DNA from: Gossypium raimondii
Taxonomy: Eukaryota; Streptophyta; Magnoliopsida; Malvales; Malvaceae
Length of the DNA stretch: 64,000 nt
Reading direction: 5' to 3'
Assembly: GCF_025698545.1 (NCBI RefSeq)
Contig: NC_068567.1
Location: forward strand, 930,001 to 994,000
Below are positions 1 through 13,369 of this stretch, piece after piece; position 1 is the stretch's first letter, and the number at the start of each line of letters is the position of its first letter. Below the pieces are notes generated by a model. That model saw only the letters and a list, made by a program, of their open reading frames with translations, searched no databases and was not told the DNA's origin. Position numbers and translations under genes: made by a program.

Positions 1-1354
1 CATGTGTTGCGACACACTGACGACTTGTGTGAGCGAGCTGTGGACATTTCGGTGTTATTGATCGGTGGTAGCTTCGGCTACATTTCAGTGGTAGCTTCGG
101 CTACATATCAGTGGTAGCTTCCGCTATATATCAGTCTGGCACTTATGTGCTAAATCTCTACGTATCCGTGTATATTCCAAGTGTTCAACGGGATTAATAA
201 TGAATAAAAGTGAATATGAAATGAAGTGTGTAGGCAGGTACAATTGAAAGAATGAGTATATGTAATAAAAGTTAAGTGTGAAAATGTATATGCAAGTGAA
301 TTGGTAAGATTGTGCATTTGTAAGTGATTGAAATTGCTAAGAAATGTTTTGATTAGTTATATGTTAAAAGTGTTAATTGTTAAATGAGTACCTATTATTT
401 ACATGTAACTTACTAAGCTATTAGTAGCTTACAACTTTCTTCTTTTCTTTTGTTTTATAGTGATTTGAACTTGATCGAATTGGGGATCGTCGGAGCTCGT
501 ATCACACTATCATAATCATCTCGGTATTATGTGCTTTTCAAAATGTTTAAACTATGGCATGTATAGAGTCTTAATCATTTTGAGCATGTTCAAATGATAT
601 GGCTAATATTAGCTATTGAAGTAGTTATTAAAGAATATGTTTTGGTGTTATGTATGTTAAAATGGTAACTAATTCAAAGAAGCAGTTTCTTTGACAGCAG
701 CAGTGACGTGAATGTGAAAAATCACCATAAATATTAGAAATGGAATTAGAGAGTGAATCATATATAGAATTAAAGCTCATCAAGTCTATTTTTACATGGA
801 AGAAACGGTGTGGGCAAAGGAATTCTATAGTTAGAGATATTTGAATTTTAGTGAGACAGGGTCAGAATGGTTTTTGAAGTCCCCTGTTCTAACTTTATAA
901 AATCATTATAAATTGTACAGAAATAATTATAGGTCATAATTTATATGTCTAGATTTCTTAGTGAGTCTATTTTCAAAAGAAATAAACGGTAACCTTATAT
1001 GAATTCTGTACGATGAGATAATTGATTTTTAGTGCCAAGAGGTCAGATCTGTCAAGCTGTGAAACAGGGGATACTTTAATGAATAAACTGTACTAATTGG
1101 ATAAGTCAAAAATTCTGAAAATTTTATGGTAAGTATCAATATAAGTCTAGTTTTAGGGAAAATTTACGGATTTAAAATTTGAGTTCTGTATCTTGAGTTA
1201 TAATTAATTTAGTAACTGCTGCGCGATTGGACAACTTTGCTGTAAATAGTGAAAGTAATTTACAAAGCAAATTTTTATGCTCCGAATTGGTAAGTTAAAT
1301 TGGATAACATCTCGTACTCGATTCCGGCGACAGTCTCGGATAAGGGGTGTTACA
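1..1354 (+). repeat. Gypsy-type LTR, 3' part (left end outside window)
   Basis: The segment ends at 1354 with GGATAAGGGGTGTTACA, the usual 3' end of a plant LTR family that begins TGTAACA. Its middle (about 470-1240) matches in order the solo LTR at 54395-59785: the block with 'gatcgtcggag', the stretch beginning 'acagcagcagt', and the block 'attctgaaaattttatgg'. No open reading frame is present. Whether it was a solo LTR or half of a full element cannot be told, because the left end is off the window and no primer site follows 1354. Confidence 0.75.
66..133. repeat. Short tandem repeat inside LTR
   Basis: Three head-to-tail copies of a roughly 23-bp unit (gtggtagcttcggctacat and variants). 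It lies at the position where the related LTR at 54395-59785 has a different, 55-60-bp repeat (57860-58050), so this part of the LTR family tends to gain tandem repeats. Confidence 0.8.
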
Positions 1355-4236
1355 GGATTGGAAGAGTTTAGATATTTCTTCGACTTCGAGTCAATGAGAC
1401 ACTGGGTGTCATTTATTTACTTCGGATTAATTTGATGAGGCACTGGGTGCCAATTTACTTCGGTTTAGCCGATGAGGCACTGAGTGTTAAATTATTACTT
1501 CGAATTATTCGATGAGGCACTGGGTGCCAAACTGGTGTGTTTTGGTTGGATCCGTGTATCCGTCCGAGTCCGAGTTGTGTTAATGGGGGTAATTAATTGA
1601 AATTGCATTATGATTGATGTTAGATGATCTTGCATGTGAAATGAAAATGAGACAGTGAATTGAAATATGGATTGAGACACATGAATTGTGTATTCATGAA
1701 TTGGATATGGAATGAACAAAATTATTGTTTAAATTATATGTGTATTTTATTGTGAAAAGCTATTTATATAGCAAATATGAGAATTGAGATATTGTGAAAC
1801 AAATGAAATGTGATATGGTTATTGAAATATTTAGATTGTATATTTGTGATTTCATATTTTTTTTATATTCGGATTATAGAAATTCCATTGAGTTTTACTC
1901 AGCGTAAGGTTTTGTTTTCCGTGCGCAGGTTAAGTACTAAATTTTGATCGCCGATTCAGCATCCAACAACAATCCCGAACTCAAACGTGGTGATGTTTTA
2001 TCCTTTTGTGTCGGGATGTACCTAGGGTGCCTAAATAATAATTATTTTGTGGACTGATTGTAAAATAAATGGGATTATATGTTTAATATTGGTTAGTTAT
2101 ATACATATAATACGTGTTTATGTTTGAGGTCATGTTATGACTTGTTTAAGTTAATGTTTAAATGAATAGGAATTAGGCAAGGTAAATTGAATTTGGTATG
2201 GTTATAAATTGGATTTGAATGATGTTTAAATGGTATGAAATGATGATATAATTGTGGTATCTAAGAGGGTACATTGGTTAGAGACACCTAGGATGTTTGT
2301 TTGATATGATTTGGATGAGTTTGATTGTGTTTTGAATTGGTTAAACGAATGATTTTTGAGTTGCTTATTGTTTAAAATTGCAGGGAATGTTAAACTTGTT
2401 GTTAAAGGTATATTTTGAGTCCACATGGCCAGACACACAAGCTTGTGATGGGTGACATGTGAGACACTGACACGACCACCACAGGCGTGTGAACCTATGA
2501 CTTCAAAATTTTTTAATATTTTTCGAAAAATTCTCTGAGTTTTCGAATTAGTCCCGACTTGTTTCTTGTTGGATCGCCGGCACCCCTACGGCGCAGCGAA
2601 AAAAAATAAAATTGGCGACCCTAACCATGGATCCATGTGAGAGGAACGAATCGGGGTGATCAAGGTTACGAAATTACCTAATGTTTATTCAGAGTAGACA
2701 GCAACACCTCAACAACGAGTAGTCTGATCTGCTGTCGAACCAAGCCGCAATCTATCGTGATCCCGACCTCTACGTAACCCACCCAGTTGACTACGAACGG
2801 AAGGAATCCCCAAAACAGTTTTGAGAGTTATTTTTCTTTGACGGCTGCTAGGCTCAAACAAAGAAAAAAAGGATTATATATATCATTTTGTTTTAGGGTT
2901 TTTTTAGGAATTAAATAAATATAATAATATTTTTAAACCGAAAATTATAATTACATTAATTATAATATAAGTTCGGTAAACCATATATTTATTTGAATTC
3001 TTATGCTAACCAAATTCATGTCCTCACTATACATACAACAACCTTGTACATAATGTGTTGGAAATTTGATTACCGAATTAAATTAATTCTATAATTAATT
3101 TAATTTAAGCGACCCAAAAACAATACCAACTATGGTTTATTCCGTTCATTTCAACTATAGGGTGTGACCTCAGAGGTTCTGTAACGTTAATAAATAACAC
3201 TAGAATAATTCTAATGTCAGAAACAATGAGTGACATCTAGCAATGCATCATTGCTACCTAAGTCACAAGAGATCATGATTCGACATAACATTTTTTTATG
3301 ATTAACCTTTTATGCAATAATCCTTAAGTCCTTTATCTCTGGATTGGACGCAAGTCATGGAATAGTCACACTTGCATTGTCCATTCCATGTTTCTTGATA
3401 TCTTAAGCAGACTACGATATACAAATAAGTATGACATCTAATATCAACTTATTTGAGCATGGTCATGCATTTCTAGTTTCACTTAATCAAGTGGCCTAAG
3501 ATATTACTCCTATTATGTAGGAGGGACTTATCCTATATCGACCAACCATATCCCTCTACATAGATTGTGGTATATCCAACATCAGTCTTTATAGAACAAC
3601 CGATTGTGATATCGCTTGACTGTACCAAAATATACAACTCACGATGTTGGGATTATGATGATCTCAAGTCTGAGGATCATATAAATATTAATCATTATGA
3701 GTAATGTCGTGACAATTACATAATAATCCAAGAAACATACTCATAACGGGTCAGTCCAATATGTTGTTCTCTAACACACATATTCATGTAATGATTCTGA
3801 CATTCCATATCAATGGCAACTCTTTATCATCAATCAACTACATGTTAGTCTTAATGCATTATCGTTGTCCCATCCAACAATAATACTTGACTAAGGAACT
3901 TTTAAGAATAATCATATTATTCTCAAGACATTATTATAAAACAGTTTATTTATATACACAGAAAAGAAACTGAAATAATAATGGTAACGCCTTATATTAA
4001 TAAACATGATAAATCAAATATGTTATTACAACCATCTCATGATTGATCTTTGGGCATACTCTAACATTTCTAACACGTAATTTGAGCCTCGATGGCTCGA
4101 ATAAGGGACAATATGTATGTGTTTGATTGGTTTTGACTTGAATATTATATGATATGAAATGCATTGAAATTATGTCTGTTTGATCTGTAATACTTCAAAA
4201 CCCTATTCTGATGACGAATGTGGGTTAGGGGTGTTA
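1355..4236 (+). repeat. Second LTR-like remnant, interrupted by a solo LTR
   Basis: A second LTR-like sequence ends at 4236 with GGGTTAGGGGTGTTACA. Near 1400-1530 it has copies of a 'gatgaggcactgggtgcc' unit spaced about 50 bp apart. It is split at 2566 by the 1.5-kb element below. Short open frames here (1495-1719 and 2226-2438, minus) have no plausible coding features. The left boundary is a guess: I start it where the previous LTR ends. Confidence 0.6.
2567..4066. mobile_element. Solo LTR, 1500 bp, with TTTCT target duplication
   Basis: The element begins TGTTGGATCGCCGG and ends ACTCTAACA, the TG...CA ends of an LTR. It is flanked on both sides by TTTCT (2562-2566 and 4067-4071). Removing it and one TTTCT joins the surrounding LTR sequence smoothly. 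There is no internal coding region, primer site or second LTR, so it is a solo LTR left by recombination. The GC-rich left end (2570-2600) resembles Copia LTRs I recall from cotton, but the superfamily is not proved here. Confidence 0.85.
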
Positions 4237-5298
4237 CACGAATACTCACCCCTATTCTCGACATCACTAGTATGTATAATTGAATAATATTTTATTTAAT
4301 TTATATTACAAAAAATTATGAGATTTATAATAATTTATTTAATCAAATAATGAGTTATATATATAAATCAACAAAGCTAAACTCAAAAGGGTTAGAATTT
4401 GGATAATGTTATAAATTTTGTTAGAATTTATTTTAGGAGTGAAAATTGAATTATAAATTCTTAAGGAGTCAAAATATAATTTTATCATTATTGCTAAATT
4501 TTCAAAGGACTAAATTGAAATTTTATCATTTTTGGAGAGGATAGAAGGCGATTTTACTATTGTATTAACTTATAATTTCAAAATTTTAGATGTTTTTTTT
4601 TTACCATTTTGGGGGTCAACTCCCGTCTATCCCCTTTGGTGTCGTTCCTATTCTATAACAATGGTGTCGTGAGTTCATTTTCAATTTAAATATATAAATT
4701 AATGGCACTAAACATCTTAAATTATAGTTTGAATTTTAAATGTTAAACTCTGATCTAATATATAACATATTGGATGACGTGACTTATTGGGTTTACACAT
4801 GTCACACATGCTATATCATCAAATGATGTACATGCTACATGCAACAATTGGTCCATATCATCCAATTTTAGTAAAATTATAAAAATAAACTAAAATTGAA
4901 TGACGTGACCTATTAGGTTTAAACATGTGGCACATGCTACGTCATCAAATGATATATATGTCATGTGTAACAACATATTTGGTCCACATTATTCGATTTT
5001 AGTGGAATTATAAAATATATTAAAATTCATAATTAAATCCAAAGTAAAGTACAAATTTGAAGCCAAAAAATTATATATATACTAATCACAACATTCAAAT
5101 TAAACTCGAGTACCAACCAGTAATATATTTACCCTTTAAGAAAATTTAAAATATTTTTTGAAAAAAAAGTACCAAATTAATATAACCCAGAAAAAAAAGC
5201 TCACATCGACCCAATTACAAAAAAGTTCCAGAAATTATCCTAAACTGATATTTATTAGGGAAAAAGCAATAGGAACATAATACGACGTCGTTCGTCTT
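4237..5298. other. Intergenic, with a two-unit tandem duplication
   Basis: AT-rich DNA with no credible gene. Two imperfect head-to-tail units of about 127 bp occupy 4774-4898 and 4899-5030; each carries 'atgacgtgac', an 'acatgtg/acatgtc' block and 'atcatcaaatgat'. The segment 5230-5480 is likely the promoter and 5' leader of the next gene; it has two GACGTC palindromes (5282-5290 and 5415-5422), a core bound by bZIP factors, but this is only a sequence match. Confidence 0.6.
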
Positions 5299-5798
5299 GG
5301 AAGCAGTTAGCAATAGTATGTAGTAGCCGACTCCCATAGACGGAGCGGCAAGTTTTCAATAGCTGATTTGCAAGAAAAAAAGGTTCAGCCAACGGCAGCA
5401 CAGATCGCCCGATACGACGTCGGTTTCTCAATCCGATCAGTATTTTTTTGTTCTCTTCTTCTTAAAGTTCCATCTTTTAGTTATCAAGAAATTAAAAACC
5501 CAAACTTTTTATTTTTTTTTATTTTTTGCGTTTAATAATTTTTATATTTTTTTGCCATTTTTTTTGTAGTTTTATAGTAATTTAGCTCGAATCAAGTAGC
5601 TTTCAACTGATTTATTTTTAATTTCCTTTTATCCAATTTGATTGAAAGATTGATTATTTATTTTGTTTTAAGTCATGCATATAATTGTATCTGCTTAATG
5701 TAAATTACGAATGAAGTTCAGTTGCTATGAAAAAAAATGTGCTTGAGTTGATTCTGACATTGGGTTTTTGCATTTTTTTTTAATTATCTAAGCATCCA

Positions 5799-8700
5799 AT
5801 GGCAGCAGCTGTGGAAATTTCACCAGTTTTAGAGATTTTAGGTACTTAATAACTATGCTTCTTTCCAGAATTGGGTTAAATCACTATTTGAGGTCTGAAT
5901 TTAACAGTTTTTCCCACAGGGTCTGAACTTTCTTTTGTCCAAGTTAGGCCTTGAACTTGGCAATTGTTCCCATATTGGGACTTGAACTAGGCAACTATTC
6001 TCACGTTGGGGTTTGGACTTCTTTTGGTCCAAGTTAGTCCCTGAACTTGGACAAAAAAAAATTCAGGTCCTAGGAAAGAGTTACCGAAAGTATTTAACCC
6101 TTTAGAATTTATTCTCTGTATATAATTTGCTAAATTTTCTATTATTTTTATTGAATATTTGTAGTTCGAGAACCAGATGGATATTCTATCTGGAATGGAC
6201 CTCCATTCAAGAATAATAATCAACCTGGGATTAAGCTTGAAAAAGTTCCTTGCAATAATGCTAAGTATAGTGAGGATGGTTCAAGGATTATGGTGACAAA
6301 AACAGACTCTGCTATTGGTATCTATGATTCCAACACTTTGAAAGAGATAAGGTGTTTTCAAATCCCGAATGTAGTCGCTTCGGCTTTGTCCCCGTGTGGG
6401 GCTTATCTTCAAACCTTTCAGAAATCTACTACGCCGCAGGAAAAGAATGTGGTCTTATGGAGCATAGAGACCGGGGATCCTGTTTACGAGCAGTTCCAGA
6501 AAAACATGACAAAAGCTACATGGTACCATATATGAACATATGCATATATTGGCTGCACACATTACATTATTTTAAGTGTACTTACTTGTAAATCTGTGTC
6601 TCAGGCCATTAATCCGATTCAGCTCTGATGAAGCTGTTGCATGCCGGCTTGCTACAAATGAAATACAGTTTTTCGATGCTGCTGATTTCTCTAAAGGAAT
6701 TTCACATCGGCTAAGAGTTCCTGGGGTGGCTGCAGTGGAGCTTTCCAGAGCTCCTGGGTCCCATGTGGCAGCATTTGTTCCAGAATCAAAGGTCGGTGTT
6801 TCTTTCACTTCCGTTGGTTTCTTATAATGAAAGAAAGAGCCTGAGTCTTGTCCCAGATTAGTAATGTTCTGATGATTTGTTAACATGATGTGTCTTGAAC
6901 TTGAACGTCGATTTGTTTCATTTGTGGCAGTGAAGGAACATGTCGAAGTTAGTTAAAAGCGTATAATAAATACTATATGATTTGGTCGTATAGATTCAGG
7001 GTATTTCATTTGCGAGACTTGAATAAAATGTGGACTTTTTTGTGTTTACATGCTAAGGATGTTAGAAACAAGCCATGCAGCTCTAGTAAAGCACGTCTTC
7101 AAGAGCTAGTATGTAGGAAGTGTTCACATATAAAAGAGCCTTGAAGTTCTGGGAGTGATACATTTTGTGTTGTAAATTGGAAATGATTTAATTACCTCCT
7201 GATTGTAGATGTACGTGACACGGGAGCCTAACTTTTTACACTTTCGATAAATTTGGGTTTTGTTTTTCTTTTTTGTAGGGGAGTCCAGCTAGTGTCCAGA
7301 TATATGCGTGTGCGAAAGAGTTGCAGAGCCAACCTCTAGCTCGACGAAGCTTTTTTCGATGTTCTACTGTGCAGTTACATTGGAACCATGGTTCAACAGG
7401 ACTTCTAGTTGTGGTTCAATCTGATGTTGATAAGACTAACCAGAGCTATTACGGAGAGTCGAAGCTGCACTACCTTACAACTGATGGAGCCTTTGAAGGA
7501 CTTGTTCCCCTTCGTATGTTCTTGCTTAAACTTCTGTTTTTTCCCTTCTTCACCTTGTACAATTTATTGACTTTGTTACATATATTGGCAGGTAAGGAGG
7601 GGCCTATTCATGATGTTCAATGGTCATATTCCGGGAAAGAGTTTGCTGTTGTTTATGGATGTATCCTTTTCTCGTCATAGAAGACATGACCGCGTGTTCA
7701 ACTTTTGGTCGATGATTGGATTTTGATTTTTATCAGGGCTACATTTAGCTAGTGTGTTTATGAAATGTAATGGGATTTGGAGTGATAATAGCATGCACTT
7801 TTGATCCCCTGAGGTAGGCTATTTATGAATAGATCCTCTAGTGTAGTACATACAAATCATATTTATGAATTATTTAAGGGTAAATTACACTAGTAGTCAC
7901 CCAACTATTAATAAATTTCTTTTTCAGTCACCCAATTATTCAATTTTTTGTTTTTTGATCACCAATTGGCTAAAGTAAAAATGGAAACACCCAAAAATCC
8001 AAGTTAGTTGGGTGACCAAAACAGAAAAAATTTGAATAGGTAGGTGACCATTTTATAACTTTTCATAATTGGGTGACCAAAAAGGAAATTTACTAATAAC
8101 TTTTCATAGTTGGTGACAAAAAAAACTAATAGTTGGGTGACTACTAGTGTAGTTCACCCATTATTTAATTTGTTACATATAATGTGTTTGACATGTAAAA
8201 CAAGGGTATCCCTATATAGTGTATGGTAACAAGGGTTAGCCTTTCACTTCATTCTTGATGAATCCTTTCTGCAACTGTGCCCCTTGACATACTTTCAGTT
8301 ATGCCTGCCAGTGCAACAGTATTTGACAAGAAGTGCAAACCAGTACATGAGCTAGGATCTGGTCCTTACAATACCGTTCGATGGAATCCGAAGGGGAAAT
8401 GTATCCTTTTGTAAATAATTCGTAATATTCTTCCTATTTACCTTGTCTCATGAGCTTTAATTAACTGTTCATTGTACTTTTTGACTATACATATTTGTAG
8501 CCTTAAGTCTATGATATACAGTACTGTGTTTGGCCGGTTTCGGTAACTTGCCTGGCGATATGGTATGTATACACTTTATTTGCTGTATGTATTCACCTGG
8601 TGGAGTCGAGTTTGGTATTTGGGTGGTTCCTGTGGATTTGTTTCTCCGAGTTAGTTGACCCTTTTTCTTGGAGGGTCTCTGGCTTATATCTGCCTTCTGA

Positions 8701-10532
8701 TATTTACATTTTGGTCCTTATGTTCTATTCTTCACTTTTTCTTTTCGCTTTGAGCTAGTTTGTCTTTTTTTTTTTCCTCGTTTCCTTCTAAGGCAGGCAC
8801 AATCTTTGGGTTTTGTTTTTTTCCTCATTAGGCCTCTTCTCAATGAATTGTCCTGCCTCCCTTGTTCTTAATGGAGCTAATGTTTAGTTTTATTCTTCAG
8901 GCATTCTGGGATATTATAGACAAAAAGCAGCTTGGAACAACTAGGGCTGAATGCTCGGTAACAAGTGAGTGGTCTGCGGATGGATGCTATTTCATGACTG
9001 CTACAACAGCTCCCAGACTCCAAGTCGACAATTGGTATGTTGATTGTTGATGTTTTCTTATAATGAGGATTTAGCTGTTTGCAGCAGCAAGTTGGTCCAT
9101 TGGCTGAATTAGAGACTGAGTTGTTCTCTTTTAAAAACCAAATAGACTAGTCCACCTCAGTATTTCAATGACTATGGAGATACTGTCGTTAAGTGAAAAA
9201 GTACTAACATCCGTGCTATTATCTCTCCGTATTTTATATGAATAGAATGATCTATGTTCTTTCCTCTCTTTAGAAACCATATATAGATGATAGTGATATC
9301 ATATCTACCATTTGACCCAAGACAAGAGTAGCCATTATTTACCAAATAGTTTATTTACTGATTTCCGACTATCTTGTTTTTGAAGTGTTAAAATTTTTAG
9401 CTACAATGGATCGTTGCTCTTCAAGAAGATGTTTAACAAGTTGTTCCAGGTGTGTATCGTGATTGTTTAGTGCTCTTTTCATGAATTGGTTTTGTATGCA
9501 CTTTTTGTTACTTGATATTCATCATGCAGGCTGATTGGAAGCCGGAGTCACCAGATAAGTTCGGTGAAATTGCTGAACTTATAAAGTCCGTTGGTTCTGT
9601 GAAGATTGAAGAAACCAAATCACTAGGTTCTATTTCATCAAATTCTCTAATGTATTTTAATTCGACATTGGTTTGAGTTCGGACCATACTTGTACTTGAC
9701 ACTTGCACTTGAGTCCAATTAACTTAGATTTGATTATTAAATTCTCATTTGTAGATGTGTTGATGTTGTTTTACTCCTTTTCCAGGACAAGGGTCAACCA
9801 CCAAAAAGCCTGCATCGGCTAACCCTCCCGCACAGAAGCCTGCTGCTTATCGTCCTCCGCATGCTAAGAATGCAGCGGCAGTTCAGGCAGAGGTACTTCT
9901 CTGACAAGTCTTAAGATAATGATTTGAATGAAATGCAACGTATAAACAAGAAACTAAATGACAAGTTCACTAAGCAGTAAAAACACGATTGGCGAGACAA
10001 TAGCAATACGGTATAATACAATGACCCTCTAGTTGAGGATTAGTTACAGTGTCACCCTGCAAACAAATACTTTTTGGATTGTATAACCTATTTGTTCCAG
10101 TTTTTCATTTTTCCTTGGAGTATCCATGTTTGGTCTGTATTGGACCATGATACGAAAATATGACCTCTGAGGCTTCTCATTCTAGCCAACTTGCCTTCTG
10201 AAATATCTTAGATATGATTGCATTATTACGATGACATTCCTATGTTTTCAATTTCTTTTCATAAGTCCGAAAAAAAGAAAAATCTTTTTGTAACCCTGAC
10301 TCTCTATCATTGTGTAATTGCAGTTGTTTGGAGGGAGTTCTACAGGGTGAGTTTTCTTTCATTATAAATTCCGTGTCTAACATCCATACCGGTCTTTGAT
10401 TTCCGCATTTTCTGATTCTCACATGTATAATGTAGAGAAATGAGCAAGAATGCACTCAAAAACAAGAAGAAGAGGGAGAAACAGAAGGAGAAAAAGGCCG
10501 CCGAGGCGGCAGCGGCATCTGGTGCTACATGA
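5799..10532 (+). CDS. EIF2A: Eukaryotic translation initiation factor 2A (eIF2A), 13 exons
   Basis: Predicted exons: 5799-5841, 6165-6522, 6605-6791, 7279-7513, 7592-7660, 8299-8400, 8522-8562, 8901-9034, 9386-9449, 9530-9626, 9786-9892, 10324-10346, 10436-10532. All introns are GT-AG and the frame is open throughout, giving 518 residues, the usual plant eIF2A length. The protein begins MAAAVEISPVLEILVREPDG; the WD-like beta-propeller blocks follow (for example WNHGSTGLLVV, VQWSYSGKEFAVVYGF, VRWNPKGK, AFWDII, SEWSADGCYFMTA) and then YNGSLLFKKMF. The C-terminal tail is Lys/Glu/Ala-rich and basic, as is typical. In the cytosol eIF2A can bring initiator tRNA to the 40S subunit in a GTP-independent way; it is distinct from the eIF2 alpha subunit. 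The start is the first ATG of the exon. The exon 8-9 junction (9034/9386) was chosen because it restores VKIFSYNGS. Recognised from memory of the family. Confidence 0.93.
5880..6110. repeat. Repeat in eIF2A intron 1
   Basis: The intron contains repeated 'tccaagttag(g/t)cc(t/c)tgaacttgg' blocks (about 5936-5962 and 6018-6045), with a 'gggacttgaactaggcaac' block between. It looks like a degraded short dispersed repeat. No target duplication was found. Confidence 0.5.
7878..8160. mobile_element. MITE in eIF2A intron 5, 8-bp target duplication
   Basis: A 283-bp element with long terminal inverted repeats: the left end GGGTAAATTACACTAGTAGT is mirrored at the right end (ACTACTAGTGTAGTTCACCCA). It is flanked by TTATTTAA at 7870-7877 and 8161-8168. 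The inner arms repeat the 'gggtgaccaaaa' theme in both directions, so most of it could fold as a hairpin. An 8-bp duplication fits the hAT group. It has no coding capacity and does not touch the splice sites. Confidence 0.85.
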
Positions 10533-12021
10533 AAAAATTGCAGTTTTAGCCTAATTACCAATCAAACTATTTAGACCTTGATGCTTTGCAGTCACCATTT
10601 ACCAGTTTTGATATGTAGCATTCGTTTCTGATTTCCTATTTTTTCTATGGGAAAGAGAGAACTGAGTACACATATATTGTTCTTTATGAGCTAGACATAA
10701 CAATTCTTTACTCATCATAATTGTTTTTAAGATGTTATATATTTATTAAAATTTGACACATTAATAATTCGAGTTATATAAATTTGACATGTTTACAATG
10801 GGTTGAATCTCATTGTTCATACCTGGACATATTATTCCAAGCAACTGATGTTGAAACAAGGTCGGACAATGATATTTACAGCAATACTAAAGCTTAATGT
10901 TTATCCTTTTAATTTAAGAGCATATCATGGTATTATTACATAAAAAGGCAAATTAGTTTTTATATGTTAAATTAAAGAATAAAATAATTATTTCAGTTAA
11001 AAATTTTATCAATTTTTACTGTCAAAAGTTAATGTAAACGACAAAATAACCAGACAAATTATACATGATATTCATGTGTATTTCATGTTGATATACATAA
11101 ATCAGTTTTTACCAGTAAAAATAGATAGATTTTTTAACAGAAAGACCAATTTGCTTCTTAATTTAACGCACAACGATTGAATTGTTCATCTTTTTTAGTA
11201 GAAGGGGCAAAATACAATCTCTCTTAATATAAAGATGTCTATGGTACTTTTACCAACATCCCATTTATGTTCTGCAGCAAACCTTTCAGCTTTTTTCTGC
11301 ATTTTTCACTGTATTTCCATGATCCTTTCCCTGCCATTCATTTTGAAGGTACAAATCTATCCCTGGAAGACCTGAGAAACAAAGATAACAGTTAATACTG
11401 GTAGCAAAGTGTTGCTATTTTTTGGGAGCAAAAGAGAATTTCTATTTATTTGTACTTACAGTATAAACCAATAAACCAACGAAATGACCAACGAAGTGTT
11501 GGGGATAATGTAATGCACATTGCACTTCTTAGGAGAGAACACAAATTCAATAACATTGTTGGGAAGTACAACTACGAACTCTAAATATGAATCATACAAA
11601 AAAGAAAAAAAAACACCCAACAAAATGGGGATGTACCTTGATGAGGGAAGAACTTCGTAAAACACAATGCTCCAGTATGGCGTACGATAACAGGTCTGAA
11701 TGAAAGGGCTGCTACCATCAGCCACGGAGATTTGAAATGTATGCATGAATTTCATGATTTAACCTACAGCTCCATCACTGCATAAGGAAAACAGTATGAA
11801 TGGGATGGATGGAAACATTAATTGCTAAAGATAGCTATTTTGCCACAAAGGTTTCAAGCTGAATGCACGAATTGCAGGTTTCATATGAACTTTACAAAAG
11901 ATTATACTCAAATAAATCAGCACCAAGTTTTACAAAGCTCCAAATCCGAGATTACAACTCCAAGAATATATGTGGCTACTATATAAACCCAATAGTGTAA
12001 ATTTTAAACTCTACTGCCAGT
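10533..12021. other. eIF2A 3' region and intergenic DNA
   Basis: The first few hundred bases are likely the eIF2A 3'UTR. A MITE follows at about 10915-11254. From 11255 to 12021 there is an open frame at 11456-11755 (minus, 99 codons) that I do not recognise. A short minus-strand stretch at 11230-11310 encodes KMQKKAERFAAEHKWDVG in one frame and may be a decayed exon. Nothing else is supported. Confidence 0.45.
10915..11254. mobile_element. MITE-like inverted repeat
   Basis: It belongs to a family seen four times here (also 28141, 41915 and 50717). The right end is 'gggcaaaatacaatc ... atggtacttttacc'; the middle carries the shared 'gttaaaaattttatcaattttta' theme and, in the inverted arm, 'atagattttttaaca'. 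The left edge is poorly defined. No coding sequence. Confidence 0.55.
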
Positions 12022-12026
12022 ATATT

Positions 12027-13357
12027 TGATGCGGTCGTTGGAAGCACCAAAAATATCCTATCCCTAATAAATAATGAAAAGAATAGTAAAAGGGAAGTAG
12101 GGTCAAATCCTCAGGGACTGGACTTGCAAAATATCTTGTTCCGTGATATCCCAGGCAGAGTCTTGCCCAAGACAACTGCGTTCTGAAAAAATAAAAACAA
12201 TAGCAGAATTAAATTGTTGGATCTAGAAACGAAAAATAAAATAAAAACAGAATTAAGAATATTTAATTGAAAATTCGAAAAATTAAAAATAAAGTTAAGA
12301 GAAAGAAAATTCTTATGGGAGATTCCAGCCTCCAGTTGTCTTGTTCCGCCTTGGGTTCAATCATCGGCTTTTAGATGATCCTTCCCAAACCAAATAAGCC
12401 AGTTATAGTGGAAGAGGACGCCTACGACCACCAGCTCCAATGATTTAGACTACGATTTGGTGGAACCTGACTCTAGCTAACAATCGCTTCTGTGGGATCG
12501 TCTTATGCTAGATCAACGCTTCTCAATGGCGAATCCCACGCCATTTTGTCTCTTGGGCTCGCCAACCTCTGACGCAGTAAGCTAACGAACCGACTGTGCA
12601 ACCTTCCCAAAACATACAAAGCGGCCGCCTTTGCATATGTTGAAAAACTTACTTCTTAAGGGACTTGGACGGAAGCGTCAGCCCCGTAGTGCGGAGAAAC
12701 GATGAATACTCAGCGAGAAGGCTAAGTACGGATTCTTAGCCTCAAGAACCTTTTTGGGGATTTTTGACAACCTTCGGCTAGATGGATTTAGTAGCTCATG
12801 GTTGTGGTAGAAAAGAAAATAAATAAAATAAAAACAAAAATTTTATTGAAAGAAAATATGAAAAGAACAAAAGCCTAGACTTTTGGGGAGAGAGTGTTTA
12901 CAGAAAAAGAAAAAGATGAGATCCCCTTTTGAGTCATTTCACCCCCTATTTATAGTGTTAGGGGAGATATTCTAATTCTACTTAAATTCCTAAAAGATAA
13001 ATACATTTAATTGAAGATATATAAAGATAAAATAAAATCCTAAAAATAATCCTTAATAATTATCTCAATATTAATTATCCTAATATAATTAAAATAGAGT
13101 TTAATAAAATAAAATCTCTTCTTTTTTCATTTCAACCCTTGTGTCCTCCATGCTTGCACTTTTGGCACCAACTTTTCCTTGTGTCGCATATTGGCCCATT
13201 TTATCTCTAAATTCACGCTTTTGGCCCTTAATTTCACTTTTGCCTCAAATTTAGTCCCTATGAGATAAAAGATCATAAATAGCTCAAATTAGCAGGATCA
13301 TACTCAGAATAGATACATAATTAATACATAAAAATACGTTATTCTAGAGTGTTATCA
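12027..13357 (-). repeat. 3' LTR of the Athila-type element
   Basis: 1331 bp. It aligns along its whole length with 17659-18971. The two differ by substitutions and several short indels, clustered at 12085-12330 and 12590-12710 (for example 'gggaagtag' here against 'ggaagtag' at 17722). Neither carries an open frame. Confidence 0.93.
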
Positions 13358-13369
13358 AATCCCCCCTAC
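13358..13369 (-). other. Polypurine tract
   Basis: Directly inside the 3' LTR the minus strand reads AGTAGGGGGGATT before TGATAACAC, the purine run expected to prime plus-strand DNA synthesis. Confidence 0.8.

Noticed and set aside
9508-9708. Minus-strand frames across eIF2A exons
   Set aside because: Shadows of the spliced plus-strand gene, which explains the coding pattern.
11456-11755. 99-codon minus-strand open frame
   Set aside because: No recognised domain, no clear splice or promoter context, in repeat-rich DNA. Kept only as a note.
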